From assembly GCA_024291935.2 (NCBI GenBank), contig CM044315.1, positions 75,126,385 to 75,190,384 of the forward strand: a stretch of DNA of 64,000 bases. The letters run 5' to 3'. The notes under the pieces were generated by a model. The model did not search any database, was not told the DNA's origin, and was given only the letters and a program-made list of their open reading frames with translations. How positions within the stretch are numbered: position 1 is the first letter of the stretch; each line of letters starts with the position of its first letter. This document shows, in pieces, positions 53,646-63,518 of this stretch. Position numbers and translations under genes: made by a program. This DNA comes from Okapia johnstoni (lineage: Eukaryota; Chordata; Mammalia; Artiodactyla; Giraffidae).

Positions 53646-54750
53646 TCAGTCAGTTCAGTTCAGTTGCTCAGTCATGTCTGACTCTTAGTGATCCCATGGA
53701 CTGCAGCATGCCAGACTTCCCTGTCCATCACCAACACCTGGAGCTTGCTCAAACTCATGTCCATCGAGTCAGTGATGCCATCCAACCATCTCATCCTCTG
53801 TCATCCCCTTCTCCTCCTGCCTTCAATCTTTCCCAGAATTAGGGTCTTTTCCAATGAGTTAATTCTTCTCATAAGGTGGCCGAAGTATTGGAGCTTTAGC
53901 TTCGGCAACAGTCCTTCCAATGAAAATTCAGGGTTGATTTCCTTTAGAATTGACTGTTTTGATCTTGTTGCAGTCCAAAGGACTCTCAGGAGTCTTCTCC
54001 AACACCACAATTCAAAAACATCAATTCTTTGATGCTCAGCCTTCGTTATGGTCCAACTCTCATATCAATACAAGACTACTGGAAAAACTATAGCTTTGAC
54101 TAGACAGACCTTTGTCTGTATTTAATGTCTCTGCTTTTTAATATGATATCTAGGTTGGTCATAGCTTTTCTTCCAAAGAGCAAGCGTCTTTCAATTTCAT
54201 GGCTGCAGTCTCCATCTGCAGTGATTTTTGAGCCCAAGAAAATAAAGTCTCTCACTCTTTCCATTGTTTCCCAATCTATTTGCCATGAAGTGATGGGACC
54301 AGATGTCTTGATCTTAGCTTTTTTGAATGTTGAATTTGAAGCCAGCTTTTTCACTCTCCTTTTTCCTTTGATCAAGAGGCTATTAAGTTCCTCTTCACTT
54401 TCTGCCATAAGGGTGGTGTTATCTGCATGTCTGAGGTTATTGATATTTCTCCCTGCAATCTTGATTGCAACTTGTGCTTCATCCAGTCCGGCATTTCACA
54501 TGATGTACTCTTCATACAAGTTAAATAAGTAAACTGACAATATGCAGCCTTGATAAACTCCTTTCCCAATTTTGAACCAGACCGTTGTTCCATGTCCTAT
54601 TCTAACTGTTGCTTCTTGACCCACATACAGATTTCTTTCTTAGGAGTCAGGTAAGGTGGTCTGTTATTCCCATCTCTTGAAGAATTTTCCACAGTTTGTT
54701 GTGATCCACAGAGTCAAAGGCTTTGGTGTAGTCAATGAAGCAGAAGTAGA
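53646..54750 (-). mobile_element. BovB LINE (antisense), 5'-truncated
   Basis: Tail 'cagtcagttcagttcagttg', antisense from the 3' end to 54750 ('caatgaagcagaagtagat'), in motif A. The motif C region (near 54420) has changed codons ('tgttatctgcatgtctgagg'). Frames are short and shifted. It interrupts the old LTR-like repeat; a 7-base GATTTGA on both sides (53637-53643, 54753-54759) is a weak TSD candidate. Confidence 0.93.
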
Positions 54751-55075
54751 TTGATTTGAAGATGGAGGTGTCCATGTGGCAAGAAATGTAGGTGACTTTT
54801 AGGATAGCGGCTCCCAACTGACAACCAGCAAGAAAATATGTACCTCAGTTCTACAACTGGAAGGAACTGAATTTTGCCAGTAACAAGAATGAGCTTGAAA
54901 GCAGATTTTTCCCCAATGCCTCCAGCCCAGCTTGATTTCAGCCTTGTGATATTCTGATCAGAGAATCCAGCCATGCTTTGGACATACAGAACTGTGAGCT
55001 CATAAATGAGTATTGTTTTAAGCTGCTAAGTTTGTAATAATTTGTTGTACTGCAGTGGATGACTAATACAGATGG

Positions 55076-56525
55076 CTTTGCAACCGAGTCTATCCTAGTG
55101 AGACTCGGAGCTTTGTTTTTCTGTGGAGTAAACATGGAATCAGGTAGATTTACTGAAAGATGTATTCTTTCCTTGCAGGTCATTTTTGTTTTATAAATAA
55201 CTTTTTCCTAAAAAGGGTTGAGCCAAACATTTCTACTTTATTGTGGCCTCCAAATTAAGCTGTTCCTTTTAAAACATCTTTTTGAAATGATAAACAATTA
55301 ATTTGAAGAATGTTGTTTACTTTTCCTCTTACTGCTTTTTTGTAGACTCCCTGGACTATATGTTGAATGAATAGCTGAATGATACCATGAAACATTTCTG
55401 AAAAATCTGAATGAATAGTCATTACTTTTTCCAGCTATGTGGAGAACTACAACCTCTTATGTAAAACTTGATGTAAAGTCAGTCTATAACTTTGACTGGT
55501 ATTACCTCATCTGTTCTGTTTCCTACCTTGGACTCAATACTTTGCCCAACCATTAAATTTTAGTGTTCCTAGGGGTTCTGTACTCAACCTTCTGTTCTTC
55601 TCACTTTACCTCATTCCCTGAGTGTTCTTATCTAATGTCATGTCTTTAAAGGCCTAAACTGATGATTTTTCAAAATTCTATCTCTAGCTTCAGATCAGAG
55701 CCTGGGTGGAACCAGGATTTAAATAAAGATCTTAGATTTTTCCAACCTAGTCTCTTCTTCCTTAATTATTCCCTCCAGAGAGTCTTATACTGAGAAGGGA
55801 TTTCTAGCCAAGAAAAAAGGAAGCATTTTCTTCTTTCAAACATTTTAAATTTGAAACCAAATGTATTACTGGAAGATGGTTTCTCCAGGAAAGGTTTCAT
55901 TTGTGTGGGTCTAGCTGGCAGCCAGGTGAGGTGACCAATCTGCTTGGAGTAGATTCCATAGTGTTGCCGATAATCTGTGTTCCAAAATTATTCTGAGGTG
56001 CTCCTTAGTCTCTGCAGTAAAATTTAGATTTGGACGCTTGAGAAAGGAGTGCAAAAAAATCCAAAATGGATAGTTTGGCCACAGATGTTACTGGAGTGGT
56101 GAATAACGAGGCAGACATTGTCCATAGGAATTTGGAAAGCGTAAATAACAGAGAGTGGCTGGCCCTCTCGGAAAGAGTAGGGGAAGCCAGATCAAGCCAG
56201 AAATTTTATTAAATGTAGGTTGATTTATCAAGGAATGCCACCATATAACCTGCTGCACCTATATCTATAGGTCTATGGCAGTAATTCCTTCTAAAGATTG
56301 TGGTTACTTTCCAAAAAACTTGCTGGGTGGATCCCACAGCAGTGTCAATCTCCTCTCTACCAGAAAACACCTATAGTGTCTAAACACTTCCTATAGCGTC
56401 ACATCACACCTTTTCCAGAAGGTGTGGGCACTTCCTGCGCTATGCTCAGCTCTTGAGGGAATGCTTGCGCCTAGTCAGAGATGGTGAGGCATGGTCCAAT
56501 TTCTACTGGTGAATGTAGCCTTAAG
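55076..56525. other. Unique sequence, no gene seen
   Basis: No named repeat and no convincing frame. 55560-56500 has a less AT-rich, non-repetitive character. A local near-repeat, 'cacctatagtgtctaaacac' with 'cttcctatagcgtcacatc', lies at 56367-56406. Confidence 0.45.
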
Positions 56526-56529
56526 TATT

Positions 56530-57235
56530 CCACATTTTAAATACCTCACACTAATAAAATAATTCTCTCCATCTTATATGATCTAATTTTATCTCAAATA
56601 TCACTGCTACTCCTCTTCCATATCAAAATCCCCTCCTCAGTTATAAATATTTTCCATTAAAAATCCCCTCATATAACACAGTATTTCAGATAATGGGCTT
56701 TGAAGTAAGGCAGGACTAAGTTTAAATTCTGCCTCAGCCACTTAGATATATAACTTTAGGTATCTTATTTCCTCAATATGACTCAGTTTTCTCACCTTTA
56801 AAGTGTAGATAGTACATATTGCCAGGTGTAAAGTAAGTATTGATTTACATTATATATGTATAAAATTTAACACAATAACATATCTATTGAAAGAACTCAA
56901 GAGATTCCAGTTTTTAATTATTTTATAAATTTTATTTTTTGTTTTAACAATCTTCATTATAAATATTGATCAATCATACATATTCTCACTTCAAATATCC
57001 TAGACTGATCTTACATATTATTCCTATATCTTGACTATTAACAATATTTTCAAATTAACTTAAATTTACTTAATTTTAATTCCCCATGTGTCTTATCATC
57101 CTTCCATCTTACATGTTCCAACCAAAATCCATCTTAAATAGCATGCATTTTAATTCTCCTACCTCAGTCTTAAATATGTTCTATTTCCAATCCCTGTTTC
57201 AGTTTAAATAACCTTCATCCTAAATACCATTTGTA
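56530..57235. repeat. Degenerate AT-rich tandem repeat, split by a MIR
   Basis: A core like TCTTAAATAT recurs with pyrimidine-rich spacers: about 56534, 56569, 56590, 56620, 56643, 56955, 56989, 57009, 57107, 57132, 57168, 57202 and 57218. Spacing is mostly 16-36 bases. Examples are TCTTACATATTATTCC, TCTTACATGTTCCAACC, TCTTAAATAGC and TCTTAAATATGTTC. The interruption at about 56672-56880 is a sense MIR. I know no named satellite that fits; it may be an old minisatellite. Confidence 0.55.
56672..56880 (+). mobile_element. MIR SINE (sense)
   Basis: 'cagataatgggctttgaag', 'aaattctgcctcagccac', 'actcagttttctcaccttta' and 'gatagtacatattgccagg'. Confidence 0.8.
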
Positions 57236-57419
57236 GAAGACATCTGCTGTTTTAGTTTGCTAGCATTCTTCCCTCCCTTCTCATCACGGTATCTTCTTAC
57301 CTTTGAAGATAGTTCTTCGTTTATGCCTTGTGATTCTGATGAGGTCTTCAGTTGTGATTTTCCATACCTCCCTTCACAGAGACTGACATTTGACCCTGGC
57401 CTATTACGGGTCCCCATCC
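57236..57419. other. Unclassified sequence, no gene seen
   Basis: Opposite-strand frames of 73-79 codons overlap here without any known domain. Confidence 0.4.
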
Positions 57420-57800
57420 CCTTGGCCACAGTGATAAGTTCGGAGTATGCAAGGGACACATGGTGGAGGGGCTGGTAGGTACTTTCTGTTCTAAAGCCGG
57501 GAGGGAGAAGGCCCTCTTTCTCTTTGAAGTATATGCCATAAAGGATAGAACCCTGGAGCTGCTGGCAGTTCTGTCTTCTTTGTCATGAATGAGCCTGAGA
57601 GCCTGAGGCCAATGTAGAGACAGAACCTGAGTAGAGACAGAATCTGATAGAGCTGAGAGAGTTTTGAGGGCATTGTTTGTGTCTCTGATTTAGTTCTACA
57701 ACTTGTTCTCCCTAACTTTAAGAGCCAGTGAATATTCTTATCTTGAAAACTGGGAGTGGGATTCAGTTATGTGCAAAAGAGACAGGTATGAATAATACAC
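57420..57800 (+). mobile_element. Probable old LTR-like repeat fragment
   Basis: 'gggagggagaaggccctctt', 'gaaccctggagctgctgg', 'gaatgagcctgagagcctg' and 'ctgagagagttttgagggc' follow the order of an old mammalian LTR-type repeat as I remember it; no family name is offered. Non-coding. Confidence 0.4.
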
Positions 57801-58387
57801 ATGTATTAATTTTTAGATATTTTCTAAACTTAGATCTGTTACCTGAGGTTTTCTTCTGGATCTGACCTTAAGACATTATGCTAATGGTGAAGATTATTTA
57901 AAACCATGCTTTTAGAGCATATTTAAAGGAATTCTTAGCTGTGTCAATTGGAAACAGAGTAGGGATTATAAAAGAACATTATGTGTGAGTTTCAGAATCC
58001 TGATGTATTAGTCATTTTTAGGGGCATAGAGAAGCCGGAATATCTGATATTGCATCAGTTGTGACTATAAGCCAGACTGTCAGGCAGCTTGCATTCCAGG
58101 ACCAGCTCTATCCAATTTGCTCTGGGATTTTCAGCAGGTGATTTCCTTCCAGGGGTTTCAATTTCAAAATAAAGCGATTGTACTTGATTTTCTCTTCCAG
58201 ACCTAGTAGACTGAGTTTTTGAACCTAGACTTTTTCCTAGGCAAAAAGGTAGAAATATCAAAAGTACTACTTGGCAGAGTGGGAATTGATACAATCTGAG
58301 TTGACTTAAAATCTGATGAGATAAAGTGATGTTTGAAGAATATTCTCTTAAAAGACTTTTTTTTTTTTCATATGTACATCTTTCACT
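57801..58387. other. Unique sequence, no gene seen
   Basis: Includes a T run at 58358-58369. The 79-codon minus frame 58055-58294 has no recognised feature. Confidence 0.45.
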
Positions 58388-58889
58388 TCAGTCACAACTC
58401 ATGTCTGACTCTTTGAGACCCCATGGACTGCAGCATGCCAGGCTTCCCTATCCATCACCAGCTCCCCGAGCTTGCTTAAACTCATGTTCATCAAGTTGGT
58501 GATGCCATCCAACCATCACATCCTCTGTCTTAAACCTTCTCCTCCTGCCTTCAGTCTTTCCCAGAATCAGGGTCTTTTCCATCGAGTCAGTTCTTTGCTT
58601 CAGATGCCAAAGTATTGGAGCTTCATCTTCAGCATCAGTCCTTCCTATGAACATTCAGGACTGATTTCCTTTAGCATTGACTGGCTTGATCTCCCTGTTG
58701 TCCAAGGGACTCTCAAGAGTCTTCTGCAACACCACAGTTCAAAAGCATCAATCCTTTGGCCTCAGTTTTCTTTATGGTCCAACTCTTACATCCATACATG
58801 ACTACTGGAAGAAACCATAGCATTGATTGGACGGACGTTTGTCAGCAAAGTAATGTCTCTGCTTTTTAATATACTGTCTGGGTTTGTCA

Positions 58890-60041
58890 AATTGTCAACA
58901 TCTGCTGGATCATCAAAAAAGCCAGAGAATTCCAGAAAAACATCTACTTTTACTTTATTGATTATGACAAAACCTTTGAATGTATAGATCAAAACAAACT
59001 GGAGAAAATTCTTCAAAAGACAGGAATACCAGACCACCCTACTGGCATCCTGAGAAATCTGTATGCAGGTCAAGAAGCAACAGTTAGAACTGGACATGGA
59101 ACAACAGACTGCTTCCAAATCAGGAAAGGAATACGTCAAGGTTGTATATTGTCACTCTGCTTATTTAACTTATATACAGAGTACATCATGGGAAATGCCA
59201 GGCTAGATGAAGCACAAGCTGGAGTCAAGATTGCCGGGAGATATATCAATAACCTCAGATACGCAAGTGACACCACCCTTATGGAAGAAAGCAAAGAGGA
59301 ACTAGAGAGCCTCTTGATAAACGTGAAAGAGGAGAATGAAAAAACTGGCTTAAAACTCAACATTCAGAAAACTAAGATCATAGCATCTGGTCCCATCACT
59401 TCATGGCAAATAGATGGGAAAACAATGGAAACAGTGACAGACTTTTTTGTTTTGGGCTCCCAAATCACTGCAGATGGTGACTACAGTCATGAAATTGAAA
59501 GATGCTTGCTCCTTGGAAGAAAAGCTAGGACCAACCTAGACAGCATTTTAAAAAGTAGAGACATTACTTTACCAACAAAGGTCCATCTACTCAAAACTGT
59601 GGTTTTTCCAGTAGTCATGTATGGATATGAGAGTTGGATTATAAAGAAAGCTGAGCACTGAAGAATTGATGCTTTTGAACTGTGGTGTTGGAGAAGACTC
59701 TTGAGAGTCCCTTGAACTGCAAGGAGTTCTAACCAGTCAATCCTAAGGAAATCAGTCTTGAATATTCATTGTAAGGACTGACGCTGAAGCTGAAACTCCA
59801 TCCTTTGGCCACCTGATGCGAAGAACTGACACATTGGAAAAGACCTTGATGCTGGGAAAGATTGAAGGTGGGAGGAGAAGGGGACGACAGAGATTGAGAT
59901 TGTTGGATGGCATCAGCAACACGATGGACATGAATTTGAGCAAGCTACAGGAGTTGGTGATGGACAGGGAAGACTGGCGTGCTGCATGCAGTCCATGGGG
60001 TTGCAAAGAGTTGGACACGACTGAGCAACTGAACTGAACTA
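58890..60041 (+). mobile_element. BovB LINE (sense) inserted in antisense BovB
   Basis: 5'-truncated in the block coding QIANIRWII ('aattgtcaacatctgctgg') and complete to the tail 'gagcaactgaactgaacta'. The first bases after the TSD (AATTG) continue a CAAATTG found in the BovB consensus, suggesting microhomology at the 5' join. It contains motif A region 58945-58990 (frame kept as DYDKTFECI-type), motif B near 59135 and altered motif C. Confidence 0.93.
59149..59661 (+). pseudogene. BovB RT fragment with altered motif C (YASD)
   Basis: 170-codon frame from motif B: SLCLFNLYTEYIM (2-14), motif C at 38-41 reading YASD, so the first catalytic Asp is Ser. Then LNIQKTKIIASGPITSW, ITADGDYSHEIERCLLLG, TLPTKVHLLKTVVFPVV and a stop after KKAEH. 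The Asp loss by itself would abolish polymerase activity in this family. Confidence 0.87.
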
Positions 60042-60411
60042 GGTTTGTCATAACTTTTCTTCCAAGGAGAAAGCGTCTTTTAGTTTCATGGCTGCAGTCA
60101 CAATCTGCAGTGATTTTGGAGCCCAGGAAAATAAAGTCTGTCACTGTTCCATTGTTTCTCCATTTATGTGCCATGAAGTGATGGGATGGGTGCCATGATC
60201 TTCATTTTTTGAATGTTGAGTTTTAAACCAGTTTTTTCACTCTCCTCTTTCACCTTCATCAAGATGCTCTTTAGTTCCTCTTTGCTTTCTTCTATAAGGG
60301 TGGTGTCATCTGCATATCTGACATTATTGATATTTCTCCCTGCAATATTGATTCCAGCCTGTGCTTCATCCATCCCAGCATTTCATGTGATGTACTCTGC
60401 ATATAAGTTGG

Positions 60412-60654
60412 GCTTCACTGATAGCTCAGTTGGTAAAGAATCTGCCTGCAATTCAGGAGACCCTGGTTCGATTCCTGGGTCAGGAAGATCCGTTGGAGAA
60501 GGCATAGGCTACCCATGCCAGTATTCTTGGGCATCCCTTGTGGCTCAGCTGGTAAAGAATCTGCCTGCAATGCGGGAGACCTAGGTTCAATCCCTGAGTT
60601 GGGAAGATCCCTTGGAGAAGGGAAAGGCTACCCACTCCAATATTTTGGCCTGGA
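60412..60654 (+). mobile_element. Two Bov-tA heads in tandem (sense)
   Basis: First unit 60412-60529: 'gggcttcactgatagctcag', 'cctgcaattcaggagacc', 'ggctacccatgccagtatt'. Second unit 60530-60654: 'gggcatcccttgtggctcag', 'cctgcaatgcgggagacc', 'ggctacccactccaatatt'. Both units stop soon after the 'cccactccagtatt' block, so two truncated Bov-tA form a head-to-tail dimer inside the BovB. Host bases at the join ('aaata') are missing. Confidence 0.88.
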
Positions 60655-61515
60655 AGCAAGGTGACAATATACAGCCTTGACATACTACTTTTCCAATTTG
60701 GAACTAGTCCATTGTTCAATGCCCAGTTCTAACTTTTGCTTCCCAAACTGCATATGGAATTCTCAGGAAGACGGTAAGGTGGCCTGGGATTACCATCTCT
60801 TTAAGAATTTTCCACAGTTTGTTGTGATCCACGCAGTTGAAGGCTTTAGTGTAGTCAATGAAGCAGAAGTAGATGTTTTTCTGGAACTCTCTTGCTTTTT
60901 CTGTGATCCAACAGATGATGGCAATTTGACCTCTGGTTTCTCTGCCTTTTCTAAATCCAGCTTGAACATCTGGAAGTTCTTGTTTCACATAATGTTGAAG
61001 CCTAGTTTGGAGAATTTTGACTATTACTTTGCTAGTGTGGGAGATGAGTGCAATTGTGCGGTAGTTTGAACATTCTTTGGCATTGACTTTCTTTGGGATT
61101 GGAATGAAAACTGACCTTTTCCAGTCCTGTCGCTAGTGGTGAGTTTTCCAAATTTGTTGGCATATTGAGTGCACCACTTTCACAGCATCATCTTTTAGGA
61201 TTTGAAACAGCTCAACTGGAAATCCATCACCTCCACTAGCTTTATTTGTTATGATACTTCCTAAGGCCCTCTTGACTCCACACTTCAGGAAGTCTGGCTC
61301 TAGGTGAGTGATCACACCATCATGGTTATCTGGGTCATTAAGAAATCTTTTGTATACTTCTGTGTATTCTTGCCATGTCTTCTTAATATCTTCTGCTTCT
61401 GTTAGGTCAATAGCATTTATGTCCTTTATTGTGTCCACCTTTGCATGAAATGTTCCCTTAGTATCTCTAATTTTCATGAAGAGATCTCTAATCTTTCCTG
61501 TTCTATTGTTTTCCT

Positions 61516-62103
61516 CTATTTCTTTGTGTTGATTTCTTAGGATAATAAGCCACTTCTGGGCATGGCTGGGACACATAGTAGGCATTTTATCAATGAAAAT
61601 GGATTTCTTCCTCTTACTTATTTGTGTAACTGCCCCAATCTGCTGTCAGATTATGAGTTCTGAGTGATATTGGAAAGTTCTTATAATATTTGTGCTTCCC
61701 GCAGATTCAGATTCAAGCAACTTTAGTGAATACCTCTTATGTGTCTGTCACCATGTCAAGTGTTTCCTTATACATTATCTCATCCAATTCTCTTGACAAA
61801 TATCTGAAGTACATTTTTCATTCTATTTATTGATGAGTAAACTTAGGCTTAGATATATCGAGTAACTGGTTCCAGATAACACAGCTACATAGTGGTAGGG
61901 CCAGGATTCAAATTCAGATCAACTTGTCCTTAAAGTGATATTCTTCCCAAAGGCATGCTGCCAATACCTAACCAAATGCTGTGGGCATTTTGTGCTTTCA
62001 TAATATTTGTGAAAGAATTAGATTTGATCTTTTGATTGAAGTGATAAATACTTGTTAATATGCTATGCAATTTTGTTTGACCCATTAAAATTTATGTACA
62101 TTG
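61516..62103. other. Unique sequence with one MIR, no gene seen
   Basis: 61720-61930 is a reverse MIR ('gtgaatacctcttatgtgtc', 'cacagctacatagtggtag', 'gggccaggattcaaattc'). The rest is unassigned. Confidence 0.55.
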
Positions 62104-62574
62104 ATGTGGAGAGATTTTTTTTTAATTAGTTTATTTTCTATTTTTTAACTTTACAATATTGTATTTGTTTTGCCATACATTAACATGAATCCACCATGGG
62201 TGTACATGTGTTTCCCTTCCAGAACCCCCCTTCCACCTCCTTCCCCATCCCATCCCTCCGGGTCATCCCGGTGCACCTGAGGTGGATGAAACTGGAGCCT
62301 ATTATACAGAGTGAAGTAAGCCAGAAAGAAAAACACCAATACAGTATACTAGCACATATATATGGTATTTAGTCAATCGGTAAAGATAACCCTGTATGCG
62401 AGACATCAAAAGAGACACAGATAAATAGAACAGTATTACGGACTCTATGGGAGAGGGCGAGGGCGGGACGATATGGGAGAATGGCATGGAAGCATGTAAA
62501 TTATCATATGTGAAACGAATCGCCAGTCCAGGTTCAGTGCATGATATAGAATGCTTGGGGATATGGAGAGATTT
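62104..62574. repeat. 14-bp TSD of the flipped L1
   Basis: ATGTGGAGAGATTT (62104-62117) and ATATGGAGAGATTT (62561-62574), 13 of 14 identical. Confidence 0.92.
62118..62560 (-). mobile_element. L1 LINE, 443 bp, with inverted 5' part
   Basis: 62118-62277 is antisense L1: T run, 'acaatattgtatttgttttg', 'catgaatccaccatgggtg', 'cccatccctccgggtcatcc'. From about 62278 the strand flips to sense: 'gaggtggatgaaactggagc' (ORF2 C-terminus, reading [18 protein letters not shown] and the stop after IYGI-type end) through the 3' UTR to 'gaatgcttgggg' at 62560. The flipped piece ends where the antisense piece begins in L1 order, so nothing or only a few bases are lost. Complete signature of twin priming. 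Confidence 0.93.
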
Positions 62575-63317
62575 ATAGAATATAAAAATTAAAACCAGGT
62601 AATATGTATGTATGATATGATTTTATTTTTTAATACATACATATCTACAGGAACATATAGGAACAATCTGGAGGAACATATACTGAGTTTTAGCAATTTT
62701 TAAGAAATGTAGGAATACCAGTGATTTTTATCTTCTTTATGCTATATGTTTTTTTCTATTTTTCCACTCATTTTTTATATACTGGATATTATTAGTATAA
62801 TAACGAATTTAAAGTTTAAAATAATTAATGCAAGGACGTGAACCATTTACTCCATGGATGCTCATAAGGACATAAATTCTAGGGATTAATGGATTAGATA
62901 TTTTAAAAAATCTGAATACTGCAAAATGTACACTGGGGATGTAGAAAATATTGAATTTGCATGTCATTTTCACTTGACAAATGTGGCCATTTCTAAAGAA
63001 AATGTTGACATGACACCAAACATGTATGACCAAATATGCTTTTAGAAACAGTGCACCAATGTTTGTCTTTCACTGACACATTTGAAAGTGTGTCAAAATC
63101 TAATTTTGATTAGAGAAAAGAGTGTGACACATCTAGATTATAAATGCAAATCCCAGTAGACATTTGATTTCATCTAATCAAAGATGTTATTTTTAATTGC
63201 CATGGAACAAGATGATCTTGTGCAAATGAGGCGTTGAGTTAATAACAGAACTTTGTATTTACATAGAGATTTTCTATGAGCTTAACATACTTCATGAATT
63301 AAAGAAGTTCTATGTTG
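62575..63317. other. Unique AT-rich sequence, no gene seen
   Basis: No recognised repeat or gene. 'gatgtgga'-type palindromes are absent; composition is about two thirds A+T. Confidence 0.45.
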
Positions 63318-63518
63318 ATGCAATTACTTTGGAAAACTCTTTGACAATGAATTCTAAAGCTGAGTATGTGCATACCTTGTGACCTAGAAATTATGTTCCC
63401 AGCATATACTCAACAAAAACATATTTTTATGTGGACCAAAAGATATGTTCATAGCTGCACTATTTATTATGGCCTCAAGCTGAAAAATACCCAATGTCCA
63501 TCAACAATAGACTAGATG
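63318..63518 (+). mobile_element. Old L1 LINE ORF2 fragment (sense)
   Basis: 'ataccttgtgacctagaaat', 'tatactcaacaaaaacat', 'ttcatagctgcactatttat' and 'cccaatgtccatcaacaat' are the conserved old-L1 order near the ORF2 3' end. Interrupted at 63519 by BovB. Confidence 0.8.

Larger units (their letters stand above)
53060..55075 (+). mobile_element. Old LTR-like repeat split by SINE/L1 and BovB
   Basis: Three pieces in order: 53060-53332 ('ccttgagtgtgggtcgaat', 'ggcaaaatggattttgcaa', 'ggaagattacctgaatgg'), 53592-53645 ('tcagagattctaagtacc') and 54751-55075 ('gaagatggaggtgtccatg', 'aatgagcttgaaagcag', 'ttgttttaagctgctaag', 'gatgactaatacag'). This order is that of a widespread old mammalian LTR-type repeat (MaLR/ERVL-like by my memory; family not certain). 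It has no coding content. Confidence 0.65.
58881..60050. repeat. 9-bp TSD of the inner BovB
   Basis: GGTTTGTCA at 58881-58889 and 60042-60050. The host BovB is continuous across one copy. Confidence 0.85.
58388..61515 (-). mobile_element. BovB LINE (antisense), split by BovB and SINEs
   Basis: 3' end at 58388 ('cttcagtcacaactcatgtc', an unusual tail), antisense to 58889, interrupted by a sense BovB (58890-60041), resumed at 60042 ('taacttttcttccaaggag'), interrupted again by two Bov-tA units (60412-60654), and ending at about 61515 in the block coding EENNRTGKIRDLF. Minus-strand pieces: 60716-60988 (QAGFRKGRETRGQIA and motif A FCFIDYTKAFNCVDHNKLW) and 61133-61585 (GTFHAKV, NKASGGDGFPVELF). 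The frames are interrupted. Confidence 0.93.

Noticed and set aside
53637..54759. GATTTGA on both sides of the BovB at 53646-54750
   Set aside because: Seven bases only and not directly at the ends; kept as a weak candidate, not as a TSD.
57220..57478. Overlapping 79- and 73-codon frames on opposite strands
   Set aside because: Mutually exclusive, without domain, next to an old repeat fragment.
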